From: a virus
Virus record (IMG/VR): IMGVR_UViG_3300050821_002199
Location: 1-45,166 of that record
Length of the DNA stretch: 45,166 nucleotides
Strand: one strand, 5' to 3'
Below, in pieces: positions 34,023-42,492 of the stretch. Below the pieces are notes generated by a model. It was not told the DNA's origin. It worked only from the letters and a program-made list of their open reading frames with translations, and ran no database searches. A program made the translations under genes and the position numbers. How positions within the stretch are numbered: the first letter of the stretch is position 1; each line of letters opens with the position of its first letter.

Positions 34023-35363
34023 TTAATGTCCTATTACTTGAAAATTCATTCCCCATAAATCATTAGGAGTTCCTGCCCATCCTCCCTGTGCTGACATAGT
34101 AAACGCCGTAGTTGTTCTGTTGTTGAGTATTGATGCGGTTTGTGGCAAAAATACAGATGCATGTCCTGAACCAGTAGTAATAGTCATTTCCCAACCATTA
34201 CCTATCACTATATAATTAGATGAACTGACCGCATTAACAAATGTAACTCCCCAACAATACTGTGAAAACGATGATCCTGAATATACATTCAATAATCCAA
34301 GAGGAGAAACGGATGCTATATTATATCCTGTAACTACTGTTAATGGATCGGTGGTTTTAGACCCAGCATTACTACCCGTTACCATTGCAAATCCCTTAAT
34401 TGTTGTTCCAGACGGTGTAACATAACTAGCGGACTGGGCAAAACTACTTGTTATAGCATAACTACTTGTTCCTGTGTTCTGACCAATATAATTTATATAA
34501 CTACTGGTCTGTGAAATGGTTGAATTCAATGAATTAACGGAATTGGAAGACCAACTACTTGTTCCCGCCAAACTTGAGGTAATTCCCGTGGCATTTATTA
34601 TACCTATGACTTGCAAATTACTAGAAGGATTCATGGTTCCAACACCGACAAATCCATTTGGTAGAACGGTCAAGGTGGCACTTGGTGGGTTGGATGATGG
34701 ATTTCCTCCTAAATATACAGGTATTGGATTGGTAGTACCATTATAAATACCATTCATCCATAAACCAACATTATTAATGGAATCATTTAAACTTGATGTT
34801 ATACTTCCAGATGGTGCCAAATAAATTTCAGCATGAGCAGAAGAAGTTGGGGTTTGTGATGAAAAATATAATCCAGAATCCGTATTTGTGTAAGTTGGAT
34901 AAAATGTTGATATCTTTTGCCCATTAACATTAAAATATAAATTACCCAAAACACCATTGCTACCAGAAACATAACTTGCACTAGTTGCAACCGTTAAAAA
35001 TCCCGAAGCAACATAACTTGCGCTTGTGGCGAAACTCGATGTGGCAGCATAACTTGCGCTCCCAGCCAAACTCGCCGTTATACTAGGAGTTTGAATTGAA
35101 TTAGAAACAAATAATATACTTGAACTATAGTTATAATTTAGATTGTTTGATGCTGTTAATGCACTTCCAGTCTGGAATATTATATTTTTATCAGAACCAA
35201 TACTTGATGTATTAAAAAATGCATTCTGAACACTACTTAGGCTTATTCTGTACGTGGTTAAGCTACCGCTATTAACAATGGGAAGAAAATCCGCCATTGA
35301 TATAAGGCTTCCAGTTTCTGGGTTTAACTGGCTAATTTTAATTGACGCAGAATAATTTATCAT
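34023..35363 (-). CDS. Tail fibre protein
   Basis: 446 residues, starting MINYSASIKISQLNPETGS. The first 45 residues (ISQL, then DFLPIVNSGSLTTYRISL) are nearly the same as in the 498-residue neighbour and resemble the fibre-attachment module common in myovirus fibres. The shaft holds SASYAATSSFATSASYV-type repeats and a VGTMNPSSNLQVIG repeat. The C-terminal 110 residues (from about GFAMVTGSN) are non-repetitive and beta-like, probably the receptor-binding head. No collar or S74 domain is seen. A TATTTAT element lies eight bases before the start. Confidence 0.85.
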   Translation of the reverse strand: MINYSASIKISQLNPETGSLISMADFLPIVNSGSLTTYRISLSSVQNAFFNTSSIGSDKNIIFQTGSALTASNNLNYNYSSSILFVSNSIQTPSITASLAGSASYAATSSFATSASYVASGFLTVATSASYVSGSNGVLGNLYFNVNGQKISTFYPTYTNTDSGLYFSSQTPTSSAHAEIYLAPSGSITSSLNDSINNVGLWMNGIYNGTTNPIPVYLGGNPSSNPPSATLTVLPNGFVGVGTMNPSSNLQVIGIINATGITSSLAGTSSWSSNSVNSLNSTISQTSSYINYIGQNTGTSSYAITSSFAQSASYVTPSGTTIKGFAMVTGSNAGSKTTDPLTVVTGYNIASVSPLGLLNVYSGSSFSQYCWGVTFVNAVSSSNYIVIGNGWEMTITTGSGHASVFLPQTASILNNRTTTAFTMSAQGGWAGTPNDLWGMNFQVIGH

Positions 35364-35382
35364 ACTTTATAATAAATAGTGA

Positions 35383-36879
35383 TTACCCACCCAAAGATGC
35401 TGTTTGCCATCCAGATAATCCAGATGCTGTACCAATTCCTGTATAAATGTATAATTTGCTTCCACTATAGAACATACTACCAGTATTTTGTGAAATTACA
35501 GATGAACTTAATGGGCTAATAAAGATTCCAACATTTATATAATCTAACGAACCGCTCATGTAACTTGAGGTTGTTGCGGACGTGGCATTACCATTCAAAC
35601 TTGCAGTAATTACTGAACAAGAAATGTTACCGATTACATCCAACATATTTTTAGGAGTCGTTGTATTAATACCCACCATACCATTCATTTGACTACCTAA
35701 TGTTCCACTTGTTTCTTTACCAGTAGTTAAAATAATGTTACCACCCAAACTATTAGTTACGGCACTCCCACCTTGGACTTGAATTTGTGCACCAGCATAA
35801 AAAGTAAATGATCCAGACGTTGTGCCGTTATAGCCTAATCCAGCTTCTAGATTTATATTATTAGCTTTGTAAGAACTTGTGCCAGACATACTAGAGTTTG
35901 CCGATACTAAATTCATATCACCTATACTATTACCAACAATACCGCCACCAACGTCCAAACCATGAATATATTGTGGGTTTGTTTGACCAATACCCACTTT
36001 ATGACCTGTTACATCGGAAATATCAGTTAATTGATTTGGTGCAAAACTTGCGCTAATCGCATTAAAAGGAATATATGTAGTACTTCCACTTAATAAATTT
36101 CCAGTAAAATTAATACTCCCGCTAACATCGATTGAATATGCTGGACTAGGATTGTTGATCCCAACAAATCCCAGAGAATAATATATGTTTGATCCAGCAT
36201 TAATCCATTGACTTGAAGTGAACTGTGAACCACCATTTTGTGCATAACTTGCTGATAACGCGTAACTTGCACTAGGTGGAACATATAGAGAATTATTGTT
36301 ATTCAAACTGCCACTAAAATTGATATTTCCATTAACTGTCAACCCAGTTCGGTCAACCAATAAAAGATCGGCTCTAGCACCATCACTTATGCCGCCGCCA
36401 ACGATGAACAAACTTGAGGTATTTTGTGGGTTTTTTACATTAAATTGTCCAACAACAGTTTGATAGTTTCCATATGCATAAGTCTGATATCCACCAGCAT
36501 GGCTAGCTAATCCATATGCGTAAGTTTGATATCCTTCGGAGTGAGCATATACTCCTGATGTAAAAGTTTGGCATCCTTCAGCATGACTATATAACCCAAA
36601 TGTTTGTGAACCTGAACCATTCTGTAAGGATTTACTAACATAATTAAATTCTAAACTATTATCACCATAAACGATTCCGCCTTGATTATAAAGAATTTGT
36701 TCATTGGAACCACCCAATAAAGAAGCCAATCCACCTTGAGCCAAGGCCACTATATCACCTAACGCAATTCTATAGGTTTTAAGACTTCCGCTATCAACGA
36801 TAGGTAAAAAATCATCATTCGTTATACCACTACCAGTTAACGGTTGTAATTGACTAATTTTAATTGCAACATTTGCCAT
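35383..36879 (-). CDS. Tail fibre protein with YadA-head-like repeats
   Basis: 498 residues from the ATG at 36879 (MANVAIKISQLQPLTGSG). The longer frame overlaps the upstream gene and is rejected. The N-terminal module KISQLQPLTGS then DFLPIVDSGSLKTYRIAL matches the 446-residue fibre. Residues about 93-146 repeat the pattern HSEGYQTYAYGLASHAGGYQ, that of left-handed beta-roll repeats in YadA-type adhesin heads, which also occur in phage fibres. Further on come PAYSIDVSGSINFTG and PKNMLDVIGNISC repeats. The C-terminus ends in a short domain (KLYIYTGIGTASGLSGWQTA). It is likely a trimer. Host binding is inferred from the fold type. Confidence 0.85.
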   Translation of the reverse strand: MANVAIKISQLQPLTGSGITNDDFLPIVDSGSLKTYRIALGDIVALAQGGLASLLGGSNEQILYNQGGIVYGDNSLEFNYVSKSLQNGSGSQTFGLYSHAEGCQTFTSGVYAHSEGYQTYAYGLASHAGGYQTYAYGNYQTVVGQFNVKNPQNTSSLFIVGGGISDGARADLLLVDRTGLTVNGNINFSGSLNNNNSLYVPPSASYALSASYAQNGGSQFTSSQWINAGSNIYYSLGFVGINNPSPAYSIDVSGSINFTGNLLSGSTTYIPFNAISASFAPNQLTDISDVTGHKVGIGQTNPQYIHGLDVGGGIVGNSIGDMNLVSANSSMSGTSSYKANNINLEAGLGYNGTTSGSFTFYAGAQIQVQGGSAVTNSLGGNIILTTGKETSGTLGSQMNGMVGINTTTPKNMLDVIGNISCSVITASLNGNATSATTSSYMSGSLDYINVGIFISPLSSSVISQNTGSMFYSGSKLYIYTGIGTASGLSGWQTASLGG

Positions 36880-36884
36880 AAATT

Positions 36885-37667
36885 TTATATAAAGTACCCA
36901 ACTAATCCAACTACCCAACCCCCATTAAAGTTGGAGTTTATTCTACTCCAATAAATAGTTCCATCACCATTAATAGGAAATATTCCTTCGGCATTACTTA
37001 TTCCAGCGCCTGAACCACCACCCTGTCCTCCAGTAATCAAAAGTCTCTGTGTGGATATCGATGTGTTACTTATGTATATCACACCAAATGTTCCACCATT
37101 CTGTGCATCACTATGTGCACCTTGTATAATTAATCCAGTAACATTACTTGGTACTCCTGCATTAGCTGTAGCATTCCAAGTGCCGTTCGCAGCAGAAGAA
37201 GGACTCCCAACCACTGTTGCTCCAGCGAAATTTCCAGATGGAAAACATTCAGAAATGAAAGCACTTGATCCAGTTGTTCCACTATAAGCTATTATAACTG
37301 GTACTGGTAAGAACACCAATCCGGTTTTCACTACGGCTGCGTTCACAGCATAACTTGCCGTTCCATTATTTTGACCCGGAGAGTAATTCAAAAAATTGGT
37401 AGAATTACTAACAATGGCTGTTTGAGAATTGATTGCATTACTTGCTGTGATGAAATATGTCAGAGGAAGTAATCCACTTGCTAAACTTGCTGTACCATAT
37501 ACATTTGGAACACTAATACTGTTATTGAATTGTATTATTCCTCCATATGGATTATTTGGGGTAATAGATATATTATCTGTTGCCGCATTGCCAAGTAAAT
37601 ATGATGCCGTGACCGCATTTTGTAATTGGCCTACCTGTGGTGCTACTATTTTATATGTACTACTCAT
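36885..37667 (-). CDS. Short tail fibre-like protein
   Basis: 260 residues, starting MSSTYKIVAPQVGQLQNAVT. It lacks the ISQL-type N-terminal module of its neighbours but has the NAVTASYLLGNA and NGTASYAVNAA type repeats of phage fibres in its first half. Residues about 130-260 form a Gly/Ser/Asn-rich beta domain (TGLIIQGAHSDAQNGGTFGV) with a stretch GGQGGGSGAGISNAEG, probably a small globular tip. It starts three bases after the collar-protein gene. It could be a fibre tip or a fibre-assembly partner for a neighbour; the sequence alone does not decide. Confidence 0.8.
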   Translation of the reverse strand: MSSTYKIVAPQVGQLQNAVTASYLLGNAATDNISITPNNPYGGIIQFNNSISVPNVYGTASLASGLLPLTYFITASNAINSQTAIVSNSTNFLNYSPGQNNGTASYAVNAAVVKTGLVFLPVPVIIAYSGTTGSSAFISECFPSGNFAGATVVGSPSSAANGTWNATANAGVPSNVTGLIIQGAHSDAQNGGTFGVIYISNTSISTQRLLITGGQGGGSGAGISNAEGIFPINGDGTIYWSRINSNFNGGWVVGLVGYFI

Positions 37668-37670
37668 AAA

Positions 37671-39626
37671 TTATATATGCTGCATTGCCATCCATGCCGT
37701 ATAAACATTGGAAGGATATCCTCCATTAAATGCCAAAACATTGGAAAACGAAAATCCATTTATTGTCTTATTATACGCATAATATGTACTTCCTGCTCTA
37801 CTTGGGAGGCCCGATCCATTACTTGCACATCCCTCATTAAAAAATACTTCATAATTAACTGATGACATTGGTGCACTAAATGTCACTGTCCCAGTTACTC
37901 CTGCTGCTGATCCACATCTAATAGCGGATAAATTACTGGACGGTTGAGCGGACACCCATTGATTTCCATTATATTGTAACACTGCTCCTGATTGGGGAGT
38001 CTGAACAGTAGTTGAGATTGGGACTCCTTGAATTCCCGTAACTATTGTTCCAGCCAATGTACCACCAACATCACCAGCTAATGGATAGTTGCCGTTAGCA
38101 ATCGATTGAGCCGTAGCACTGGAAATTGAATATTGTGTGTACTTTATATAATAATAAAGTGCAATGTTTACAGGTCTTGTTTCCGAATCTCCTTTATATG
38201 CAAATCTAATATCCAATTCTGTATTTGGATATGGTGGAACAGTATTATCTGTTACATCAGTAGTTGATGTTGGTGGATTATCAGTAGCCGTTGCTATTCT
38301 CGCGAATCCGAGTTGACTACTTGGTTCGACTGGAGTGAATCCCGAAACATTACTGTTGACTCCAGATAATGATTGTGGTGCTGCGGTTGCGTATTTTTGT
38401 AAACTACCAAATTGTCTACCACTTCCGCTATCATACGGAGAAGCCAAATTACCATCGTTTTGTAAACTATTATTAAATCCTCTGATAAAAATACCTCTTA
38501 AATCAGGAACATTAAAATACCCACCATTGGAATTTAAGGTGTAAAATCCAGCTTGGCCACCAATTGGAGGATTGTAGGTGTATCGTTGTCCAAAAGAAGT
38601 TATAGCACTGTTATTCTGAGAAATAACATTATATAATGCTGTATATGCACCATTTGCTCCAGTAATAGGATAGAAAGCACCATCACAAGGCAACCATCCA
38701 GATGGAGCACTTCCGCTTGTGTATGCTATTACAGTACCGATTGGGGTACTATCAAAATAATAAGATGATGTTGGATTAACAATTGTTGTGCCACTGCCGC
38801 TGCCAGCATTACCACCATTTAAAGCATAACTTGCTGTAATAGCATTGAAAACTGTTCCGTTTGGAGTAATTCCATCAAAATAAACGTAACTTGCTGTAAT
38901 AGCAGGTCCCAAATTTTCATATAATCCACGTTGATTTATAACAAGTCCCGAAGAAGAATTTACTTGTAACAACACGGGTTTTGATATTTGAGTTGAATCG
39001 GCTTGGGATGGATCGACTGAACTCAATGACCCCAATCCATTTAAGAAATATGCCACACCGTTATAATATGGATTGAAATATGCTGGAGGAGAGATAAAAC
39101 TAACAATGCCACTATACACCACGACGAATGAAGTAGGTGTTGCCGATTGAATGATACCGACTACTTCATTATAATTAGTGTTAGGTATGAAACTGGATGT
39201 TGCCTGTGCGAAATATCTAGTATTTCCTTGAATTGCGGTAACATATACAGCATCCCCTATATTGAAAGAATTGTTCTGAACAATAGTCTCAGAGAATGTT
39301 GCGTTTCCGTTACTATTTAAAGCATAACTTGCTGTTTTGGCATAGCTACTACTTAATCCACTTACGGAATAACTGGCTGATATAGCCAAACTGGCCGTTG
39401 ATGTATTTGGATATACAAGATTGTTAGCGTAGCTTGCTGTGCCAGTAAATGTACCTAGGTAACTTCCAGTATATGGATCAAAATTTTGCTCAACATAATC
39501 TAAAATATCCTCTGATGTGGTATTCTTAGTTTCTTGATGCGCAATATCAGTTATAAACCACAAATCATTTGGTTGAAATTGACTGGCTGAATAATAATTT
39601 AAATCTGTTATTTTTTTATTGGACAT
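37671..39626 (-). CDS. Tail fibre with tail-collar domain
   Basis: 651 residues, starting MSNKKITDLNYYSASQFQPN. The N-terminus (KITDLN then DLWFITDIAHQETKNTTSED) is another version of the fibre-attachment module. ASYA-type repeats follow. Residues about 295-490 are a phage tail-collar domain: PIGTVIAYTSGSAPSGWLPC, then FNVPDLRGIFIRGF and ETRPVNIALYYYIKY, the usual start, middle and end of this family. The C-terminal 110 residues after the collar (SNLSAIRCGSAAGVTGTVTF) form an extra beta domain. A TATTTAT element lies 20 bases before the start. The collar domain suggests binding of a host receptor, as in short and long fibres of myoviruses. Confidence 0.92.
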   Translation of the reverse strand: MSNKKITDLNYYSASQFQPNDLWFITDIAHQETKNTTSEDILDYVEQNFDPYTGSYLGTFTGTASYANNLVYPNTSTASLAISASYSVSGLSSSYAKTASYALNSNGNATFSETIVQNNSFNIGDAVYVTAIQGNTRYFAQATSSFIPNTNYNEVVGIIQSATPTSFVVVYSGIVSFISPPAYFNPYYNGVAYFLNGLGSLSSVDPSQADSTQISKPVLLQVNSSSGLVINQRGLYENLGPAITASYVYFDGITPNGTVFNAITASYALNGGNAGSGSGTTIVNPTSSYYFDSTPIGTVIAYTSGSAPSGWLPCDGAFYPITGANGAYTALYNVISQNNSAITSFGQRYTYNPPIGGQAGFYTLNSNGGYFNVPDLRGIFIRGFNNSLQNDGNLASPYDSGSGRQFGSLQKYATAAPQSLSGVNSNVSGFTPVEPSSQLGFARIATATDNPPTSTTDVTDNTVPPYPNTELDIRFAYKGDSETRPVNIALYYYIKYTQYSISSATAQSIANGNYPLAGDVGGTLAGTIVTGIQGVPISTTVQTPQSGAVLQYNGNQWVSAQPSSNLSAIRCGSAAGVTGTVTFSAPMSSVNYEVFFNEGCASNGSGLPSRAGSTYYAYNKTINGFSFSNVLAFNGGYPSNVYTAWMAMQHI

Positions 39627-39657
39627 ACTTATTCTCTATATATAGAATAAATATACG

Positions 39658-40395
39658 TCAATATAGCTTTTTGATTTTTTTAATGATGAATTTGACCAAT
39701 CCACTACGCACAACATCGTCTTCATTGAATTTAAACGCATGAATTCCATTGTCATTACTTTCCTTGTCATCAAATACGTCTAAAATCTTCACAAATCCGC
39801 TTTTTTTACCAATATCGCACTGATCTGGGTCACCTAATATAAAAACCTTACTAAATTCACCTACTCTAGTAATGATCGTGATCAGTTCTTTTTCTGTTAT
39901 ATTTTGAGCCTCGTCGACAATAATACATTTAGCATTCCAGTTTAAACCACGAAGGAATCCAATAGGGATACTGTCAAGTCTACCCTCTTTTTGCAAATAA
40001 TCAATATTGTCTTTAGGTAACAATTCCATTAATTTATCTATCAATGGTTGAATATATGGAGACATTTTTTCATGACCATCACCGGGAAGGAAACCTATTT
40101 TACTATCGGAACTCTCAACGGCACTTCTAATATAAAGAATGTCACTCATTCTTTTGGTATTCAACAATCTTAAAGATGCTAATACAGCTAAGAAAGTCTT
40201 ACTTGTTCCAGCAGGTCCACTGACAAACACAACTTTGGTTTCTTTGTTTAATGCTATTTCTAAAAATTCTTTCTGTTTGTCTGTTAATTCCCGTTCGTGT
40301 ATTGTTAATTCACCTTTGATTTTAGAGTTTTGTGGTATTACAGGACTCTTGTCCTTCTTTTCCTGTTGATTTCGTTTTTTGTTTCTTTTGCTCAT
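39658..40395 (-). CDS. phoH: PhoH-family ATPase
   Basis: 245 residues. The Walker A motif (SGPAGTSKTFLAV, near residue 57), Walker B (CIIVDEAQN, near 158) and the following FILGDPDQCDIG are the signature of PhoH proteins. These are ATPases related to the helicase fold, common in phages and thought to act on RNA. The first 30 residues are Lys/Asn-rich and disordered, and are encoded in a 74-base overlap with the upstream gene in another frame. The conserved core starts after it (LTDKQKEFLEIALN). No RNase domain is fused. The gene lies between the fibre genes and the terminator-bounded small gene cluster. Confidence 0.95.
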   Translation of the reverse strand: MSKRNKKRNQQEKKDKSPVIPQNSKIKGELTIHERELTDKQKEFLEIALNKETKVVFVSGPAGTSKTFLAVLASLRLLNTKRMSDILYIRSAVESSDSKIGFLPGDGHEKMSPYIQPLIDKLMELLPKDNIDYLQKEGRLDSIPIGFLRGLNWNAKCIIVDEAQNITEKELITIITRVGEFSKVFILGDPDQCDIGKKSGFVKILDVFDDKESNDNGIHAFKFNEDDVVRSGLVKFIIKKIKKLY

Positions 40396-40693
40396 AGGTG
40401 ATTAATTTTTTTTCTATTTTTTTAACTCTATTACACAACTCATATTGCTCGGTACTTATATAGTACTCATATATATTAGCAATATTTTCTTTGAAACCAT
40501 TGAAGCCTAACGTGACTATAAACTCCGAATCTTTGAATTTGAAAACTTCCACGAACTGAAGTTTTTTTGTTAACGCATAATTAATACTTGATAGTACTTG
40601 TTCCATCATTGGAGTTTTATTCTTAATGATATGTGTCTCCATTTCATTAAAATTTGACGGTAATACGTATGTTTCGTATGTTTTCTTTGGCAT
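40322..40693 (-). CDS. Phage protein of unknown function overlapping phoH
   Basis: 123 residues, starting MPKKTYETYVLPSNFNEMET. It is mixed alpha/beta, with a compact part (KKLQFVEVFKFKDSEFIVTL) and a helical C-terminus that becomes Lys/Gln-rich where it overlaps the phoH start by 74 bases. Both reading frames look used, since each protein keeps a plausible composition outside the overlap. The tail in the overlap is disordered in both. It is the first gene after the strong terminator, so a promoter must lie between 40694 and 40721 or within the terminator spacer. A TATTTAT element at 40700-40706 is a candidate. Confidence 0.75.
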   Translation of the reverse strand: MPKKTYETYVLPSNFNEMETHIIKNKTPMMEQVLSSINYALTKKLQFVEVFKFKDSEFIVTLGFNGFKENIANIYEYYISTEQYELCNRVKKIEKKLITYEQKKQKTKSTGKEGQESCNTTKL

Positions 40694-40720
40694 ACGTCAA
40701 TAAATATGTTTCGGATTATT

Positions 40721-40763
40721 GAAAAAACAAAAAACGTCATTATATGTTGATATAATGACGTTT
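40721..40763 (-). terminator. Strong intrinsic terminator
   Basis: On the minus strand a perfect 14-pair stem (40763-40750 with 40745-40732) encloses a four-base loop and is followed by a T-rich run interrupted by one G (40731-40722). It lies about 20 bases after the stop of the 63-residue gene, so it ends the transcript of the small gene cluster before phoH. Confidence 0.9.
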
Positions 40764-40785
40764 ATTTAGTTTATTGATTAATATA

Positions 40786-40977
40786 TTATTTTTCAGTTAT
40801 GACAAGTTCTGAACTAGGGTCTTTACCATTCTTAATAACTCTTTTCCAAAAGTTGTATTCATGTGATGCTTGCTCAGTAGTATCATATTCAGCATCGGAA
40901 ACTCGATATCCATCCCTCCGAACAACGAATTTCTTAATAGAGTTTGTGTATTTTTTATTATTTTTATCCGTAGTCAT
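40786..40977 (-). CDS. Small basic protein of unknown function
   Basis: 63 residues, starting MTTDKNNKKYTNSIKKFVVR. It is basic at the N-terminus and then holds a short compact segment (DGYRVSDAEYDTTEQASHEY, then FWKRVIKNGKDP). The spacing of Tyr, Glu and Trp there suggests a small folded domain rather than noise. It is the last gene before the strong terminator and starts 12 bases after the stop of the 205-residue gene. I do not recognise a family. Confidence 0.7.
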   Translation of the reverse strand: MTTDKNNKKYTNSIKKFVVRRDGYRVSDAEYDTTEQASHEYNFWKRVIKNGKDPSSELVITEK

Positions 40978-40989
40978 ATTTATAATAAT

Positions 40990-41607
40990 TTAATTATCGA
41001 ACCAATATACCAACCTAGTTTCATACCCCAATTCTTCAAATTTTAACATTGCCGCCAACAATGCTTTATATTCCGCAAAATCATTGTGAGGATATGGTTT
41101 ATCAACCAATGATCCAACCGCAGGTTTTTCACCCGTGCTAATAAAATAGTTATTTACTATCTCAAGTCTTCCCTTTTCACTTTCATCCCATTGTTTCTGT
41201 TCTTCAATTTTATATTTATCGAATACTTCTGTTAATTCTTTGGTAGTCATCCAAGAATGACTATGCCAATCAGGCTGTGAAACCCATGTTGGAGTTCCCT
41301 CCGCACCCATTCTATATTTACAACCACATTTTTCAACATAATATTTAGCTCGTTCGGCTGTAGCATAGTTCTCTCCTACACTCTCAGTGATATATAAATA
41401 ATTATCATTATTTACACTATATCCACAATTTTCTGGCAATCCTTTAGGCTTAACTTCTATATTATCATATGATCTGACACCAGCAAGTAACCTAAACATA
41501 GTATAGTCTCTTCCCGGATTAATTCGCCCACCAAATGATGACCAGTTATTCCATCCCTCATGATTAGCTCTTTTATATTCAATGTAACAATGTATATCGC
41601 AACCCAT
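40990..41607 (-). CDS. Conserved MGCDIH-type protein of unknown function
   Basis: 205 residues from the ATG at 41607 (MGCDIHCYIEYKR). A longer frame adds 23 implausible residues that overlap another gene. The opening MGCDIH then YIE, the YTMFRLLAGVRSY block and the HSHSWMTTKEL motif are typical of a widespread phage and bacterial family I recall with no assigned function. Conserved Cys3, Asp4 and His6 together with the later His pair could bind a metal, which is inference. A possible AAAGGA site lies upstream of the start. The gene is within the small gene cluster bounded by the terminator. Confidence 0.85.
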   Translation of the reverse strand: MGCDIHCYIEYKRANHEGWNNWSSFGGRINPGRDYTMFRLLAGVRSYDNIEVKPKGLPENCGYSVNNDNYLYITESVGENYATAERAKYYVEKCGCKYRMGAEGTPTWVSQPDWHSHSWMTTKELTEVFDKYKIEEQKQWDESEKGRLEIVNNYFISTGEKPAVGSLVDKPYPHNDFAEYKALLAAMLKFEELGYETRLVYWFDN

Positions 41608-41623
41608 AATATTTATATTCCTT

Positions 41624-41779
41624 TTATTTAAACCACAAAAAACACGGACTAATTGTTCTACGATTACCTCTACCATCTACGATAGCGGTTCTCCATCCCT
41701 TGACTTTAACTACTTTATCTCCATCTAACCATTTACTCCATAGAGTCGCCCATAAAAATCTGGTAAATTTATTGTTCAT
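41624..41779 (-). CDS. Very small Trp-rich basic protein, function unknown
   Basis: 51 residues, starting MNNKFTRFLWATLWSKWLDG and ending TISPCFLWFK. Its start overlaps the stop of the preceding small gene in an ATGA arrangement, and it ends 16 bases before the next start, so it fits the operon. Five Trp and many Arg/Lys in 51 residues are notable. I do not know a family. Support is context and the overlap rather than homology. Confidence 0.6.
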   Translation of the reverse strand: MNNKFTRFLWATLWSKWLDGDKVVKVKGWRTAIVDGRGNRRTISPCFLWFK

Positions 41780-41934
41780 AACCCAGTTATTTTAGTATTT
41801 CTGGTTTCCCACTCAAGAGTAAAACCATTCCAAGTATAAAATGTGGCACCCCTTTTTATCTGTAATTCCGTAAGTTCTGGACATGGATAAGTAGGAACAA
41901 AAAAATGGTAAATTCTCTTAATTATATTATACAT
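41776..41934 (-). CDS. Very small protein of unknown function
   Basis: 52 residues, starting MYNIIKRIYHFFVPTYPCPE and ending EWETRNTKITGL. The stop TGA overlaps the next ATG by the classic four bases. The segment ELQIKRGATFYTWNGFTLEW has a beta-hairpin look with aromatic residues. There is no recognised family. It is separated from the upstream 95-residue gene by 25 bases. Confidence 0.6.
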   Translation of the reverse strand: MYNIIKRIYHFFVPTYPCPELTELQIKRGATFYTWNGFTLEWETRNTKITGL

Positions 41935-41959
41935 ATCAATACCTAATTTTCATTTGTAC

Positions 41960-42247
41960 TCATTCGGGGAATCCATTATATTCATTTTCATCATTTGTTA
42001 TAATGGCCCATTCTTGATCATTCCCCCAATCAATACGTTTGTCTTTAATATGTATTTCCCATGGAAATTTTAATTTATCATTATATTCTTTAATCAATGG
42101 TAATATATCATTAATATCATAGAATCTTGAATACCAGACAGCATCACCGTCTCCACCAGCGTCAATGACTTCATTATAAATTAAGTCAATTAACTTCATT
42201 AAATGTTCCTTAGTATGAACCTCTCCTATTTTACAATAATTACTCAT
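41960..42247 (-). CDS. Small acidic phage protein of unknown function
   Basis: 95 residues, starting MSNYCKIGEVHTKEHLMKLI. It is acidic and soluble, with a helical first third and a second part containing VWYSRFYDINDILPLIKEYN and WEIHIKDKRIDWGNDQEWAI. The start overlaps the stop of the upstream gene by four bases. It resembles small early or host-interaction proteins of large phages in style only, and I assign no function. Confidence 0.7.
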   Translation of the reverse strand: MSNYCKIGEVHTKEHLMKLIDLIYNEVIDAGGDGDAVWYSRFYDINDILPLIKEYNDKLKFPWEIHIKDKRIDWGNDQEWAIITNDENEYNGFPE

Positions 42248-42492
42248 GATTGTTTAATCTTTCCAAACCCCTTCTCATCAATAGCAACAAATTCCTTAAT
42301 TGCTCTTTTCTTGGTTTTCCATCCACGACTATCACTGTATACCATCATCCATCTATCACAACCAGATGGTGTTGGATGATTTAGCATAAATATACCATGC
42401 CATTCTTTTGTGTCTTTATGTTTAGCAGCAGTGATATATTGATCGTCGCCAGCTATCTCTCTCATTGCTTCACTTTGAATACTCTTACTCAT
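42244..42492 (-). CDS. Small phage protein of unknown function
   Basis: 82 residues when started at the ATG at 42492 (MSKSIQSEAMREIAGDDQYI). This start overlaps the upstream stop as ATGA, matching its neighbours. An alternative ATG at 42510 would add six residues and a 22-base overlap. The middle part (KEWHGIFMLNHPTPSGCDRW, then YSDSRGWKTKKRAIKEF) is mixed alpha/beta and basic. No family is recognised. It ends overlapping the 95-residue gene by four bases, so the cluster is translationally coupled. Confidence 0.7.
   Translation of the reverse strand: MSKSIQSEAMREIAGDDQYITAAKHKDTKEWHGIFMLNHPTPSGCDRWMMVYSDSRGWKTKKRAIKEFVAIDEKGFGKIKQS

Noticed and set aside
40966-40986. TATAAATA-like T4 late promoter before the 63-residue gene
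   Set aside because: It overlaps the start codon, so a transcript would begin inside the gene. It cannot serve this gene as a normal promoter.
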